This document shows, piece by piece, positions 17,330 to 26,592 of a stretch of DNA of 64,000 bases. Location: NCBI RefSeq assembly GCF_900105615.1, contig NZ_LT630003.1, forward strand, positions 372,001 through 436,000. The letters run 5' to 3'. The stretch is from Lacrimispora sphenoides JCM 1415 (GTDB lineage Bacteria > Bacillota > Clostridia > Lachnospirales > Lachnospiraceae). The position numbers were made by a program, and so were the translations under genes. The stretch's first letter is position 1, and each line of letters starts with the position of its first letter. The notes under the pieces were generated by a model that did not search any database, was not told the origin of the DNA, and was given only the letters and a program-made list of their open reading frames with translations.

Positions 17330-18337
17330 ATGAACATTTATGACATTGCAGAACTTGCAGGAGTTTCCATCGCTACCGTATCCCGGGTGGTGAACGACAG
17401 CCCCCGTGTGAGTGAGAAAACAAAACAAAAAGTCAGGACGATTATGGAAGAACATGGCTATACTCCCAATGTATTTGCCAGAGGCCTTGGGCTTGATTCC
17501 ATGAAGACCATTGGGATTTTATGTCCAGATGTATCAGATGCATATATGGCTACAGCGGTAGCCCATTTAGAGAGCCGCATGCACGAGCATGGTTACGACT
17601 GTATTTTGTGCTGCAGCGGATTTGAACAGTCCGTAAAAGAAAAGTATGTCAGCCTTCTTCTTGCGAAGCGGATTGATGCGCTCCTCATGGTTGGTTCTAC
17701 TTATGCAGGAACAGGGGAATCGGATAAAAATACGCAGTATGTCCGCGATGCAGCAAAGCAGATTCCGGTATTTTTGATCAACGGATTTTTGGATGGTGAG
17801 AATATTTATTGTGCTTATGGAGATGATTATCAGGCAACCTACGATGTGACCAGCCAGATGATTGAGACAGGACGGAAGAGAATCTTGTTTCTATGTGACT
17901 CCCATTCTTACAGTGCAAATCAGAAATTGGCAGGCTATGAATCCGCTTTAAAAGCCCACGGGCTTCCTGTGCTGGGAGATTTAAAGCTTTATGTAAAGAA
18001 CCGGATCCATACGGTAAGGGATATTCTTCTGGAACGCCGTGATTTACGATTTGACAGCGTGGTAGCTACAGATGACGGTCTTGCCGTAGGTGCGATTAAG
18101 TATGCCAATGCAAAGCTATTAAAGGTACCGGAAAATTTGTGTATTACCGGATTTAATAATTCCGCCCTGTCGATCTGCAGCGATCCGGAGCTTTCTTCCA
18201 TTGATAACCGGGTCGAGGAATTATGCAACATCTCCGTCGATAATATGATGAAAATTCTTCTGGGAGAAGAAACGGAAGTTAACAGGAATAACCGGATTCC
18301 ATGCCGGCTAATCAAGCGGTGTACCACTGATTTTTAG
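17330..18337 (+). CDS. LacI-family transcriptional regulator of the uronate locus
   Basis: A 335-residue LacI/GalR repressor. The N-terminal HTH reads MNIYDIAELAGVSIATVSRV, with the hinge helix around GYTPNVFARGL. A periplasmic-binding-protein-like sensor domain follows (IGILCPDVSDAYMATAV; SVVATDDGLAVGAIKYA; ITGFNNSALSICSDPELSSID). The family binds a sugar or sugar acid and leaves the operator. The three matching palindromes at 7341, 17090 and 17271 suggest it controls sugar import, altronate/tagaturonate metabolism and itself; a galacturonate-pathway intermediate is the obvious inducer, by inference. Confidence 0.93.
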   Translation: MNIYDIAELAGVSIATVSRVVNDSPRVSEKTKQKVRTIMEEHGYTPNVFARGLGLDSMKTIGILCPDVSDAYMATAVAHLESRMHEHGYDCILCCSGFEQSVKEKYVSLLLAKRIDALLMVGSTYAGTGESDKNTQYVRDAAKQIPVFLINGFLDGENIYCAYGDDYQATYDVTSQMIETGRKRILFLCDSHSYSANQKLAGYESALKAHGLPVLGDLKLYVKNRIHTVRDILLERRDLRFDSVVATDDGLAVGAIKYANAKLLKVPENLCITGFNNSALSICSDPELSSIDNRVEELCNISVDNMMKILLGEETEVNRNNRIPCRLIKRCTTDF

Positions 18338-18428
18338 CCTATTGTCATTTCTTTCCGTGTATGCTAAAATATAATCTCAGTAAATATTGGAAATGCGCAT
18401 TAATAAGGAAAGAGCGGTGGCAGAAACG

Positions 18429-18785
18429 ATGGAGCATGATGGAGATAATGTGGTGCTTTGCGGCGCCAATTCCTATGAGCAGAAATATTATTTTAACCAG
18501 CAGTTTGTGGCCCTCCCCGAAAGCATCAAGCAGGATCTTCAAATTATGTGCGTGCTTTATACCGAAGATGTAGGAGGAATCCTTATCATGGAATACGATG
18601 AGGATGGCACCCTGGAATTTAAGGTAACAGCAGAGGAGGGGGATTATCTGTTTGATGAGATCGGAAGCGTGCTGAAGATCAAACAGTACCGGAAAGAGAA
18701 AAGAGAACTTCTGGAATCTTTGGAAATGTATTACCGGGTGTTTTATCTGGGAGAAGAATTGGAAGGCGGAGAAATAGATACGTGA
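18429..18785 (+). CDS. DUF1292 family protein
   Basis: A small acidic protein of about 118 residues, of the DUF1292 type common in Firmicutes and without known function. Characteristic features are the VLCGANSYEQKYYFNQQFVAL core, LIMEYDEDGTLEF, and an acidic C terminus. The start is uncertain: the ATG at 18429 gives a family-like length, while in-frame ATG 18393 or TTG 18387 would add 12-14 residues. Its stop overlaps the GTG start of dusB (GTGA), so the two are translationally coupled. Confidence 0.7.
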   Translation: MEHDGDNVVLCGANSYEQKYYFNQQFVALPESIKQDLQIMCVLYTEDVGGILIMEYDEDGTLEFKVTAEEGDYLFDEIGSVLKIKQYRKEKRELLESLEMYYRVFYLGEELEGGEIDT

Positions 18786-19762
18786 AGCTTAGAATTGGAA
18801 ATTTGACGTTGGACAACAACCTGATACTGGCACCGATGGCAGGAGTTACGGACCTGCCATTTCGTTTTCTCTGCAGGGAGCAGGGCTGCGGTATGGCAGT
18901 AACGGAGATGGTCAGCGCCAAGGCAATTTTATATAAAAACAGAAATACAAATGAGCTGCTAAAGGTGGCCGATGGGGAAGGCCCTGTCAGCCTCCAGCTT
19001 TTTGGTTCTGATCCGGATATCATGGCGGATATCGCTGCTAAGGTGGAAGAAGGGCCCTATGCATTCATTGATGTGAACATGGGATGTCCCATGCCGAAGA
19101 TCGTTAATAACGGCGAGGGGTCGGCGCTGATGAAGGATATCAGGCTTGCAGAGCGTATTTTAACCGCTATGGTAAAGACCGTTAAAAAGCCTGTGACCGT
19201 AAAATTCAGAAAAGGCTTTACAGATGAGGATTGCAATGCCGTGGAATTTGCCAAAATGGCGGAAAGCTGCGGAGTGGCGGCAGTTGCTGTTCATGGCAGG
19301 ACCAGGGAACAGTATTATTCAGGAACAGCGGACTGGAATATTATAAGGAAGGTAAAGGAAGCTGTCTCAATTCCGGTCATTGGAAACGGCGACGTATTTA
19401 AGCCGGAGGATGCCAAGGCTCTTCTGGAGGAAACCGGCTGTGACGGGGTGATGATCGCCAGAGGAGCCAAGGGGAATCCCTGGATCTTTAAAAGGACCCT
19501 TCATTATCTGGAAACAGGAGAACTGCTTCCAGCACCCACCAGAGAAGAGATTTCTAATATGATCATCCGCCATGGTGCCCTGGAGATGGAGCACAAAGGG
19601 GAAGCGGTGGCCATGCGTGAAATGCGCGGGCATATGGCGTGGTATACAGCCGGACTTCCTCATTCTGCAAAGCTTAGAAATGATATCAACCAGGTGGGAA
19701 CCATGGACGAATTAAGGCATTTTGCGGAAGATAGGATCGGAAAATTCCGATCAGAGAAGTAG
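18782..19762 (+). CDS. dusB: tRNA-dihydrouridine synthase
   Basis: FMN-dependent enzyme that reduces uridines in tRNA to dihydrouridine, 326 residues. N-terminal LAPMAGVTDLPFR binds FMN; the catalytic cysteine is Cys102 in VNMGCPMPKI; VAVHGRTREQYYSG and IPVIGNGDV line the barrel. It starts with GTG overlapping the previous stop. The GMITRGAKGNPWIF-like segment (here MIARGAKGNPWIF) marks it as DusB/NifR3 type. Confidence 0.94.
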   Translation: MKLRIGNLTLDNNLILAPMAGVTDLPFRFLCREQGCGMAVTEMVSAKAILYKNRNTNELLKVADGEGPVSLQLFGSDPDIMADIAAKVEEGPYAFIDVNMGCPMPKIVNNGEGSALMKDIRLAERILTAMVKTVKKPVTVKFRKGFTDEDCNAVEFAKMAESCGVAAVAVHGRTREQYYSGTADWNIIRKVKEAVSIPVIGNGDVFKPEDAKALLEETGCDGVMIARGAKGNPWIFKRTLHYLETGELLPAPTREEISNMIIRHGALEMEHKGEAVAMREMRGHMAWYTAGLPHSAKLRNDINQVGTMDELRHFAEDRIGKFRSEK

Positions 19763-19782
19763 AATAAGGAATAGTTACATTC

Positions 19783-19811
19783 TTGACATTTTTAGATGTT
19801 TACGCTATAAT
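19783..19811 (+). promoter_or_regulatory. Consensus promoter of greA
   Basis: A perfect TTGACA at 19783-19788 and a perfect TATAAT at 19806-19811 with a 17-base spacer, 49 bases before the greA start. This is the strongest sigma-A-type promoter in the window. Confidence 0.9.
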
Positions 19812-19859
19812 ATTTGGAATGCGAATGAGCGAGTATGAAACCAGGAGGAATCAAAAACC

Positions 19860-20342
19860 ATGGTAGACAAGAAAAATATTTTAACCTACGAAGGCCTTAA
19901 AAGATACGAGGATGAGCTTCATAATTTAAAGGTAGTAAAAAGACAAGAGGTCGCCCAGAAGATCAAGGAAGCCAGGGAGCAAGGTGACTTATCCGAGAAC
20001 GCTGAGTATGATGCCGCTAAGGATGAGCAGAGAGACATTGAGATGCGTATTGAAGAGCTGGAGAAGCTCCTTAAAAATGCAGAGGTAGTGGTTGAGGATG
20101 AGATTGATTTAGATAAGATTAATATTGGCTGCAAGGTAAAAGTCTACGATGTTGATGAAGACGAAGAAATGGAATTCAAAATCGTGGGTTCCACAGAGGC
20201 AAACAGCCTTCAGAATAAAATTTCTAACGAATCCCCGGTTGGTCATGCACTGATGGGCAGGAAAGTTGGAGATGTGGTAGACGTTGAGACACAGTCCGGC
20301 GTGATCCAGTATAAAGTTCTGGAAATCCAGAGAGTGTCTTAG
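19860..20342 (+). CDS. greA: Transcription elongation factor GreA
   Basis: Binds backtracked RNA polymerase and stimulates transcript cleavage so that elongation can resume. It has 160 residues, the usual length. The N-terminal coiled coil carries the acidic tip ([17 protein letters not shown]), and the C-terminal FKBP-like domain has the [17 protein letters not shown] motif. AGGAGG lies 11 bases before the ATG. lysS follows 72 bases downstream, a common order in Firmicutes; a small inverted repeat GTTCGAT/ATCGAAC (20353-20380) lies between them. Confidence 0.96.
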   Translation: MVDKKNILTYEGLKRYEDELHNLKVVKRQEVAQKIKEAREQGDLSENAEYDAAKDEQRDIEMRIEELEKLLKNAEVVVEDEIDLDKINIGCKVKVYDVDEDEEMEFKIVGSTEANSLQNKISNESPVGHALMGRKVGDVVDVETQSGVIQYKVLEIQRVS

Positions 20343-20414
20343 AAAATTAGCCGTTCGATGAGCCGATTGGCGAATCGAACTTCCTTAACATAGTTCACAA
20401 AGGAGTGCAAACAG

Positions 20415-21920
20415 GTGGCAGAACAGCAGAATCAAAACCAGAATCAGGTGAAAGAAGAGGACTTAAACCATTTGCTGAAGGTCCGCCGGGAAAAGCTGGC
20501 AGAGCTTCAGGAATCGGGAAAGGATCCGTTTAAAGTTACAAAGTACGATGTTAACGTACACAGCGGTGAAATCAAAGAGCATTATGAAGAATGGGAAGGT
20601 AAGGAAGTATCCATCGCAGGACGTCTTATGTCAAAGCGTGTAATGGGGAAAGCTTCCTTCTGTAATGTACAGGATTTAAAGGGCAATATTCAGTCCTATG
20701 TGGCCAGAGACAGTATCGGAGAAGAGGAATACAAGGAATTCAAGAAGCTGGATATCGGTGATATCGTAGGCATTAAGGGAACTGCGTTTACAACAAAGAC
20801 GGGAGAGGTTTCCATCCATGCTGAGAGCGTTATCCTGCTTACCAAGAGCCTTCAGATTCTTCCGGAGAAATTCCACGGTCTGACCAATACGGACATTCGT
20901 TATAGACAGAGATATGTGGATCTGATCATGAACCCTGAAGTAAGGGATACGTTTGTAAAACGTTCCCAGATCATCAAGTCCATCCGTGACCATCTGGATG
21001 CCCAGGGCTTTATGGAGGTGGAGACACCTATGCTGGTTGCTAATGCAGGCGGCGCTGCGGCAAGACCATTTGAAACTCACTACAATGCTCTTGATGAAGA
21101 TGTAAAGCTGCGTATTTCTTTGGAACTTTACTTAAAGAGACTGATCGTAGGCGGTCTGGAAAGAGTTTATGAAATCGGACGCGTTTTCCGTAATGAAGGC
21201 GTGGATACCCGTCATAACCCAGAGTTTACTTTAATGGAATTATATCAGGCTTATACCGATTACCACGGCATGATGGATCTGGTAGAGGATTTATTCCGGT
21301 CAGTTGCCCTTAAGGTCCTTGGAACGGCTGTGGTGAACTATGATGGTGTGGAAATTGACTTATCAAAGCCATTTGAACGCATTACCATGGTAGATGCTTT
21401 AAAGAAATACAAGGATATTGATTTTACCACCATTCATACGGATGAGGAAGCTAAGGCTCTCGCAGACCAGTACCATGTGGAGTATGGGGCACACCATAAG
21501 AAGGGCGATATTTTAAGCATGCTTTTTGAGGAATTTGTTGAAGAGCATCTGGTACAGCCGACCTTTATTATGGACCATCCGGTAGAGATTTCTCCTCTTA
21601 CCAAGAAAAAGCCTGATGATCCGGAATATACGGAGCGTTTTGAGCTGTTCATTACAAAGCGTGAGATGGCAAATGCTTACTCTGAGTTAAATGATCCTCT
21701 GGATCAGATCGAGCGCTTTAAGGCTCAGGAAGCACTTCTTGCAGCTGGAGACGATGAAGCGAATTCTATGGATGATGATTTTGTAAATGCACTCATGATC
21801 GGTATGCCTCCTACTGGCGGTATTGGTATCGGTATTGACAGGTTTGTTATGCTGCTTACGGATTCTTATGCGATCAGGGATGTGTTGTTGTTCCCGACGA
21901 TGAAGTCACTTGAGAAGTAA
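20415..21920 (+). CDS. lysS: Lysyl-tRNA synthetase, class II
   Basis: Charges tRNA-Lys. The 501-residue protein starts with GTG at 20415, preceded by AAAGGAG. The N-terminal OB-fold anticodon-binding domain ([26 protein letters not shown]) is followed by the class II catalytic core: motif 1 with [10 protein letters not shown], motif 2 with [18 protein letters not shown] and motif 3 with [13 protein letters not shown]. It is the last clearly core gene; base composition falls sharply after it. Confidence 0.97.
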   Translation: MAEQQNQNQNQVKEEDLNHLLKVRREKLAELQESGKDPFKVTKYDVNVHSGEIKEHYEEWEGKEVSIAGRLMSKRVMGKASFCNVQDLKGNIQSYVARDSIGEEEYKEFKKLDIGDIVGIKGTAFTTKTGEVSIHAESVILLTKSLQILPEKFHGLTNTDIRYRQRYVDLIMNPEVRDTFVKRSQIIKSIRDHLDAQGFMEVETPMLVANAGGAAARPFETHYNALDEDVKLRISLELYLKRLIVGGLERVYEIGRVFRNEGVDTRHNPEFTLMELYQAYTDYHGMMDLVEDLFRSVALKVLGTAVVNYDGVEIDLSKPFERITMVDALKKYKDIDFTTIHTDEEAKALADQYHVEYGAHHKKGDILSMLFEEFVEEHLVQPTFIMDHPVEISPLTKKKPDDPEYTERFELFITKREMANAYSELNDPLDQIERFKAQEALLAAGDDEANSMDDDFVNALMIGMPPTGGIGIGIDRFVMLLTDSYAIRDVLLFPTMKSLEK

Positions 21921-21994
21921 TAGATTGCGAAAAGCTAGTATAATCAAGGCTTTTAAGCAAGATGGCTATTTGATTAATTATACTTTTTTACCAA

Positions 21995-22005
21995 TTTTGT
22001 ACCAA
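21995..22005. other. Possible left attachment-site core
   Basis: TTTTGTACCAA matches TTTTGTACTAA at 46113-46123, directly after the integrase gene, at 10 of 11 positions. The two sites bracket the AT-rich element. The match is short and imperfect, so this is only a suggestion. Confidence 0.25.
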
Positions 22006-22032
22006 TTAGAACAGAATTAATGCAACTTAGTA

Positions 22033-22088
22033 AATGAATGAGCTATTATACGACATTGCTTGTATAATAGCTCATTCATTATTTTTTT
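22033..22088 (+). terminator. Strong terminator downstream of lysS
   Basis: A perfect 19-base inverted repeat (22033-22051 and 22062-22080) with a 10-base loop, followed by ATTTTTTT. It either ends lysS transcription or isolates the element from the chromosome. The rest of 21921-22242 holds no gene that I can support. Confidence 0.85.
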
Positions 22089-22181
22089 GTCATATAGGGA
22101 CTATCTATTTGATGTAGAATAAAGAGTAGCAAAGATAGAAAGCTGTGAATAATCTGAAATTGAAAATGGATAAAGAAATGA

Positions 22182-22212
22182 CCCCCTGGTAGGATACAAT
22201 TCTATCAGGGGG
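22182..22212 (-). terminator. Hairpin downstream of Xis-like gene
   Basis: CCCCCTGGTAG pairs with CTATCAGGGGG (one G-T pair), loop of nine bases. It lies just after the stop of the minus-strand gene; the T-tract is broken. Confidence 0.65.
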
Positions 22213-22242
22213 TTATTATGGTGAAAATATAGAGTCATTGCA

Positions 22243-22428
22243 CTACTTCATATTTGCTGCCGCCAAAATATAAGATTCCACAGCTTTTTTGGGAATCTTG
22301 TAAATTCGACCAACTTTAAAGGCAGAAATGGATTTTTCTCTAATTAGCCGATAGGCAACATTCTCACTGATTTTTAAAACTTCACAAAGCTCGTTTAGTG
22401 TTAGGATATCTCCGTAGTCATTAAGCAT
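22243..22428 (-). CDS. Excisionase-family HTH DNA-binding protein
   Basis: A 61-residue protein with a MerR-like/HTH_17 fold: ILTLNELCEVLKISENVAYRLIREKSISAFKVGRIYKIPKKAVESYI. This family includes excisionases and small element regulators. The ATG at 22428 has AAAGGA nine bases upstream; the open frame extends to a TTG at 22446 without support. It is divergent from the mobilization genes and may control them, or serve as a second recombination directionality factor besides the one at 44582. Confidence 0.75.
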   Translation of the reverse strand: MLNDYGDILTLNELCEVLKISENVAYRLIREKSISAFKVGRIYKIPKKAVESYILAAANMK

Positions 22429-22562
22429 TTTATTTTTTCCTTTCAAGTTTATTTGATAATTATTATATAAGATGTTCGTATTCTAATATGTAAAAATGCT
22501 AATAAAGGTCACATGATTTTAGATACTGCTGTTTTATTTTAAATATGGCATAACATATTTGT

Positions 22563-22627
22563 AAGCAAAGATAATAGACTGTCCGACAGTTTTCCTTTGC
22601 TTGCCAGAGTATGTATCCCAGAGATAC
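22563..22627. other. Candidate origin of transfer (oriT)
   Basis: Nested inverted repeats upstream of the mobilization genes: AAGCAAAG (22563-22570) with CTTTGCTT (22595-22602) enclosing ACTGTC-C-GACAGT (22578-22590), followed by GTATC/GATAC (22613-22627). Inverted repeats beside a mobC-relaxase pair are the usual oriT layout. No nick-site consensus was recognised. Confidence 0.4.
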
Positions 22628-22698
22628 AAAAGTATTAGAATCATGAATATTGATATGTAACCAATGAATGTAATAATTTAAAGTAACAGGAGGAAAAA

Positions 22699-22980
22699 AT
22701 GGAAGTTACAAAGAAAATAACTATACGCTGTCCCCAAGATAGATATATAAATCTGAAGGAGAAACTGGAGAAGTTAAATATGACGCAATCAGAATATTTA
22801 AATACTCTGATTGAAAATGACTTAAAGGATAATAATGTTGTATTAAATCAAAAAGAGCTAATATGTGCAATAAGTAGGATATCTACATGTATAAATCACC
22901 TGGGAGAAAATTATCCAGAAGATGAAGATGTCAGGGAATTAAAAGAGGAGGTACGTTCATCATGGCGAATATTATCATAG
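22699..22980 (+). CDS. MobC-like mobilization accessory protein
   Basis: A 93-residue protein with a ribbon-helix-helix-like N terminus (KKITIRCPQDRYINLKEKLEKLNMTQSEYLNTLIENDL). Such proteins bind oriT and help the relaxase to nick. Context supports this: its end overlaps the relaxase start by 19 bases, and AGGAGG precedes its ATG. Family assignment is by pattern and context. Confidence 0.65.
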   Translation: MEVTKKITIRCPQDRYINLKEKLEKLNMTQSEYLNTLIENDLKDNNVVLNQKELICAISRISTCINHLGENYPEDEDVRELKEEVRSSWRILS

Positions 22981-23501
22981 TAAACCAAGATTATCAGAAT
23001 GAAGATGCAATTTATAATACAATTAATTATGTATTTGGCTCTGAATATTATCAGTATTCCGGAGCGGTAGGCTTATTATGGTATCCATCCTTAAGACAAT
23101 GCCAAACTGACAAAGTATTGGGTGTAAATGAAATAGACAGTAATATAAAGTATTTAGCAGATTCGTTTCGAGCTGTAAAAACGGCATATAACAAATTGGA
23201 TGGTCAGCAGGTGGTTCATATTGTAGTGGGATTTGAATGCAAAGATATTATGAATCCGACGTTGGCTTATATTTTTGCAGAACGGTTTGCTAATTACATA
23301 GGGCAGAGATTTCAAGTGATATATGGTGTTCATCAAGGCAGTGATTATAGTAAATATTATCTTCATGTGCATTTTATAATTAATACAATTAGCTATGTGG
23401 ACGGGAATAGATTCTATGATCGGCGAGGAGATTATTATGATCTCGGTAATGCTGCAAAAGAAATCATGCCAAACGCTAAGTGGAATGTCTATAAGAAGTA
23501 A
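22962..23501 (+). CDS. Short relaxase/mobilization nuclease domain protein
   Basis: A 179-residue protein equal to the N-terminal nuclease domain of MobA/VirD2-type relaxases, which nick oriT and attach covalently by tyrosine. The metal-binding histidine motif is visible as HQGSDYSKYYLHVHFIIN followed by GNRFYD. Candidate tyrosines lie in the N-terminal third. The usual C-terminal helicase or long extension is absent: the frame stops right after the domain. Either it is a natural short form or the 3' part has been lost. It overlaps the mobC-like gene, so the two are coupled. Confidence 0.75.
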   Translation: MANIIIVNQDYQNEDAIYNTINYVFGSEYYQYSGAVGLLWYPSLRQCQTDKVLGVNEIDSNIKYLADSFRAVKTAYNKLDGQQVVHIVVGFECKDIMNPTLAYIFAERFANYIGQRFQVIYGVHQGSDYSKYYLHVHFIINTISYVDGNRFYDRRGDYYDLGNAAKEIMPNAKWNVYKK

Positions 23502-23526
23502 AATGAGTCGTTTAATAAAGCATAAA

Positions 23527-23597
23527 GGAAATCTAAGCAGCCGAAGCGTAGGAGCCATGAAGGCGCTACGGAGCGGAGAGAGTCTGCTTAGGTTTCT
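23527..23597 (+). ncRNA. Structured RNA or DNA element after the relaxase gene
   Basis: A 12-pair outer stem (23529-23540 with 23584-23595, one G-T pair) encloses an inner stem CGTAG/CTACG (23547-23551 with 23566-23570) topped by GCC/GGC. The segment is more GC-rich than its surroundings. It could be a regulatory RNA, an attenuator or part of the transfer origin. No known RNA family was recognised. The rest of 23502-23818 shows no supported gene. Confidence 0.4.
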
Positions 23598-23818
23598 TAT
23601 ATGAGCAATGTAACAAGGATATTGATGTATGGATATACTGAAAGAGATTAGTTATATATTATATAAATGGCACTGCTGAGTGCCTCAACAGCTGCACCGG
23701 TTCATAGAAATAGGGTTCGTACTATGTATAGAGATGAACTAAAAAGCATAATTTTAAAATCTCACTAAAATAAAATATATAGTAAATTTTATTTTAAGAA
23801 GCTACGTAAACACTGAAT

Positions 23819-24127
23819 TTATTTTTTCAATCTTTTAGCCAGATATACTAATGCTAAAAGATCACTTTCGGATAGAGAAGAAGCTTCTTCAACTAACTGT
23901 GAAATGAGAATTGGATTTTCTCCATCCGAATCAAAGAAATATTTCGGAGTAACTTCAAGGTATTCGCATATGTATAAAAATTCCGTCATGGACGGCAGTG
24001 ATTTTCCTGTTACAATTCCGTGAATATATGACCGAGAGTGACCTAAATCAAGGCTCATGCGGTGTTCGGAAACATCTTTTTTAATTCTAAGTTCTGTAAT
24101 TTTCTTACGTATATAATCTGCATCCAT
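23819..24127 (-). CDS. XRE-family transcriptional regulator
   Basis: A 102-residue repressor-like protein. The helix-turn-helix lies at SEHRMSLDLGHSRSYIHGIVTGKSLPSMTEFLYICEYLEVTPKYFF. The C-terminal 35 residues are helical. It is divergent from the WYL regulator at 24336 across a 208-base region, so it may repress that promoter or maintain the element's quiescent state. Confidence 0.8.
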   Translation of the reverse strand: MDADYIRKKITELRIKKDVSEHRMSLDLGHSRSYIHGIVTGKSLPSMTEFLYICEYLEVTPKYFFDSDGENPILISQLVEEASSLSESDLLALVYLAKRLKK

Positions 24128-24275
24128 TACTTTACCACCCCTTTGTCTATCATAAGGCTTGATCGTTAATATTGCGCATTTTTAAAAACTCTATTTTAAA
24201 TCATATTGAACGCTATAAGAATCAATGATATACTATTATCATAAAATTTGTGGAAATTTGTAAGATTTTGATAGA

Positions 24276-24304
24276 GTGACATATTCTGTCCATGGTAATA
24301 TGCT
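24276..24304 (+). promoter_or_regulatory. Promoter of the WYL-headed operon
   Basis: GTGACA at 24276-24281 and TATGCT at 24299-24304 with a 17-base spacer, 32 bases before the WYL gene start. Confidence 0.45.
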
Positions 24305-24335
24305 ATAAAATAGTCATAATAGCAAGGAGGGTACG

Positions 24336-25286
24336 ATGGGGAAATATGAATATGATAGAAAACAGGAACGCCTTTTAACGTTGTACACAAAATTAATAGA
24401 AGGAGAGGTTATATGTAAGAAAACCGAAGCAGAATACTTTCATGTCAGCCCCCGTTCATTACAGAGAGATATTGATGATTTGAGAATATTTTTGGCAAAT
24501 CGTTCGGTTAAGACTGGAAGTATGCAGCAACTTATCTATGATAAGAAGTTAAAAGGTTACAGGCTTGTAGACATCCGGAATTTAAAAATGACAAATGGAG
24601 AACTTTTGGCATTGTGTAAGATTCTTTTAGAAAGTCGTTCTCTTACCAAAGAAGAATTTTTTCCACTTATTGAAAAGCTGTTAGAAAATTGTTCTTCTCC
24701 AGAAAATAAGCGGGATATATCTACTCTGATTGCAAATGAAAAGCATCACTACATAGAACCTCATCACCATACAAAAATTATTGATGCAATATGGAATCTT
24801 GGGGAAGCAGTTCGCAATCAAAAGTGTGTAAAAATAGAATATAAGAAGCTTAAAAGCAAAGATACTGTAAATCGGATGGTGAAACCGGTAGGAATTATGT
24901 TTTCAGAATATTATTTTTATTTAATAGCCTTTATCGGTGATAATAAGAAGGAAAGTGAGAGTCAAGTAGATCTATTTCCCGCAATCTATCGAATTGACCG
25001 GATTCAGAATTTTACTGTTTTGGAAAAGCATTTTTTCCTTCCATATAAAGGGAGGTTTGAGGAAGGAGAGTTTAGAAAGAGAGTGCAGTTCATGTATGGA
25101 GGGAGTCTTCAGCGGATTACTTTTCAGTATTCGGGACTTTCTATTGAGGCGGTTTTGGATCGCTTGCCTACAGCGCAGATTTTGGAAGAAAAGGATGGGG
25201 TTTATACGGTAACAGCGGAAGTGTTTGGAAACGGGATTGAAATTTGGCTTAGAAGCCAGGGAGATGTTGTAAAGATTAAAAATTGA
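24336..25286 (+). CDS. WYL-domain transcriptional regulator
   Basis: A 316-residue regulator: N-terminal winged helix (RLLTLYTKLIEGEVICKKTEAEYFHVSPRSLQRDIDDLRIFL), central WYL domain (around VKIEYKKLKSKDTVNRMVKPVGIMFSEYYFYLIAF) and a C-terminal WCX-like segment ending EIWLRSQGDVVKI. WYL proteins often sense nucleic-acid or nucleotide ligands and frequently control phage-defence operons. AAGGAGG precedes the ATG. The gene at 25315 starts 28 bases downstream, so this is probably the dedicated regulator of the next genes. Confidence 0.85.
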   Translation: MGKYEYDRKQERLLTLYTKLIEGEVICKKTEAEYFHVSPRSLQRDIDDLRIFLANRSVKTGSMQQLIYDKKLKGYRLVDIRNLKMTNGELLALCKILLESRSLTKEEFFPLIEKLLENCSSPENKRDISTLIANEKHHYIEPHHHTKIIDAIWNLGEAVRNQKCVKIEYKKLKSKDTVNRMVKPVGIMFSEYYFYLIAFIGDNKKESESQVDLFPAIYRIDRIQNFTVLEKHFFLPYKGRFEEGEFRKRVQFMYGGSLQRITFQYSGLSIEAVLDRLPTAQILEEKDGVYTVTAEVFGNGIEIWLRSQGDVVKIKN

Positions 25287-25314
25287 AAATATATTTGAAA
25301 AGAAGGTGATATCC

Positions 25315-26574
25315 ATGGATGATGAAAAAATTGTTTTTTCATATTCTTCAGCATATGGAGTCTTAGACGATTCTAAAAAAAAGGTACGTTATTATCAAGC
25401 TTTAAAAAATACTCAAAAGCAATTGGAAACCTTAAATATGTCAAGAGGTGGTAAAAATACGAGTGGTTTTGTTTTTGAAGCATTGGATTCTGCGGATACA
25501 ACAGTAAAAGGCATATCTTCTGGGAAAATTCGGATGATGGTCAATGATAATGGGGTTGCTGATTTCACGACTATTAGATCTGATGGAACTACTACTTTAC
25601 AACAAGCTAAAATGGGATATGAAAATAACCCGTATCAAATTCACGTTGATAAATATAAAGAGCAGACATTTGTAATTAATAAGGGAAACACCAAGGTAAA
25701 AACTTATCTTGAAAGAAAAGGGGTTATTGTAGAGGAATCTCCAATTTCAAAAGGCCAAGCTGATCTGACCACTAATATCATGAAAAACGAAGCAAAAGTC
25801 AATCAAAAGATTACTGGTAATAATACAGCACCTATTACGAGTAAATTGGTTGGTATGGTTAATCAAATGCAAGCTGCTCATCAATTTGGTATATCTGCAG
25901 CAAAATGTACTGCTGCATTTACTGCGGGCTTTAGCTTTGGCAATAATGTGTATGAATATATTGAAGGTAATAAAGCTTTTCAAGATTTAATATTAGAAAC
26001 AGCGAAAGACATTACTCTTTCTGCTGGTGCTACCTATGCTTCGACTACAGGTGGATATCTAATTGCTGGTGCTTTAGCGGACACTGTCATAGGAACCACA
26101 ATTGGAACAGTTGCTTCTCAAGCCACAGCAGTCATGGTTAGCACAAGCATTGGTTCAACATTGGTTTCTGTAGGCTCAATAATAGTATCAATGTCAGCGG
26201 CCATGGGGCCTGCATTTATTTTTGGGATGGCAATAGGTACAGGATATTCTACTATAAAGCTATTGAAAGACAGTTCCGAAAAAATTAGTTATAAGATGTC
26301 AGGTATTAATCATGTAATTAATGAAGCGCTAGAGAGCATGGAATATGCTCAAAAAGAGGTGGCTACTTTGATTGATGAGACTTTTAGAATTTGGGATTGT
26401 AAGTTTGAAGCTAGTTTTAGACAAATCCTCAAAGCTACTCTTGATAATGATTTTGAGGAAATGTCATCTGGTTTAAACACCATTTTAGAGGTATTTGGAG
26501 AGTCTGTTATGTTTAAGACCATAGATGAATTTGATGATTTTTTCTTTGACGATAATACTATATTAAATTTATAA
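25315..26574 (+). CDS. Unrecognised protein with glycine/alanine-rich membrane segments
   Basis: No family recognised. The ATG at 25315 is chosen because AGAAGG precedes it; three more codons upstream are open. The 419-residue product has a soluble, beta-rich N-terminal half (to about residue 180), then a run of Ala/Gly/Thr/Ser-rich hydrophobic helices (about 195-320: GISAAKCTAAFTAGFSFG, TGGYLIAGALADTVIGTT, VSVGSIIVSMSAAMGPAFIF), and a charged C-terminal tail with an acidic end. The pattern resembles pore-forming or glycine-zipper proteins. It is followed 18 bases later by another such gene. Confidence 0.6.
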   Translation: MDDEKIVFSYSSAYGVLDDSKKKVRYYQALKNTQKQLETLNMSRGGKNTSGFVFEALDSADTTVKGISSGKIRMMVNDNGVADFTTIRSDGTTTLQQAKMGYENNPYQIHVDKYKEQTFVINKGNTKVKTYLERKGVIVEESPISKGQADLTTNIMKNEAKVNQKITGNNTAPITSKLVGMVNQMQAAHQFGISAAKCTAAFTAGFSFGNNVYEYIEGNKAFQDLILETAKDITLSAGATYASTTGGYLIAGALADTVIGTTIGTVASQATAVMVSTSIGSTLVSVGSIIVSMSAAMGPAFIFGMAIGTGYSTIKLLKDSSEKISYKMSGINHVINEALESMEYAQKEVATLIDETFRIWDCKFEASFRQILKATLDNDFEEMSSGLNTILEVFGESVMFKTIDEFDDFFFDDNTILNL

Positions 26575-26592
26575 CTGTATTGGAGGAAGGAT

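Noticed and set aside
23395..23604. 69-codon open frame overlapping the relaxase end
   Set aside because: No ribosome binding site, no recognisable protein, and its 3' half coincides with a strong RNA/DNA secondary structure.
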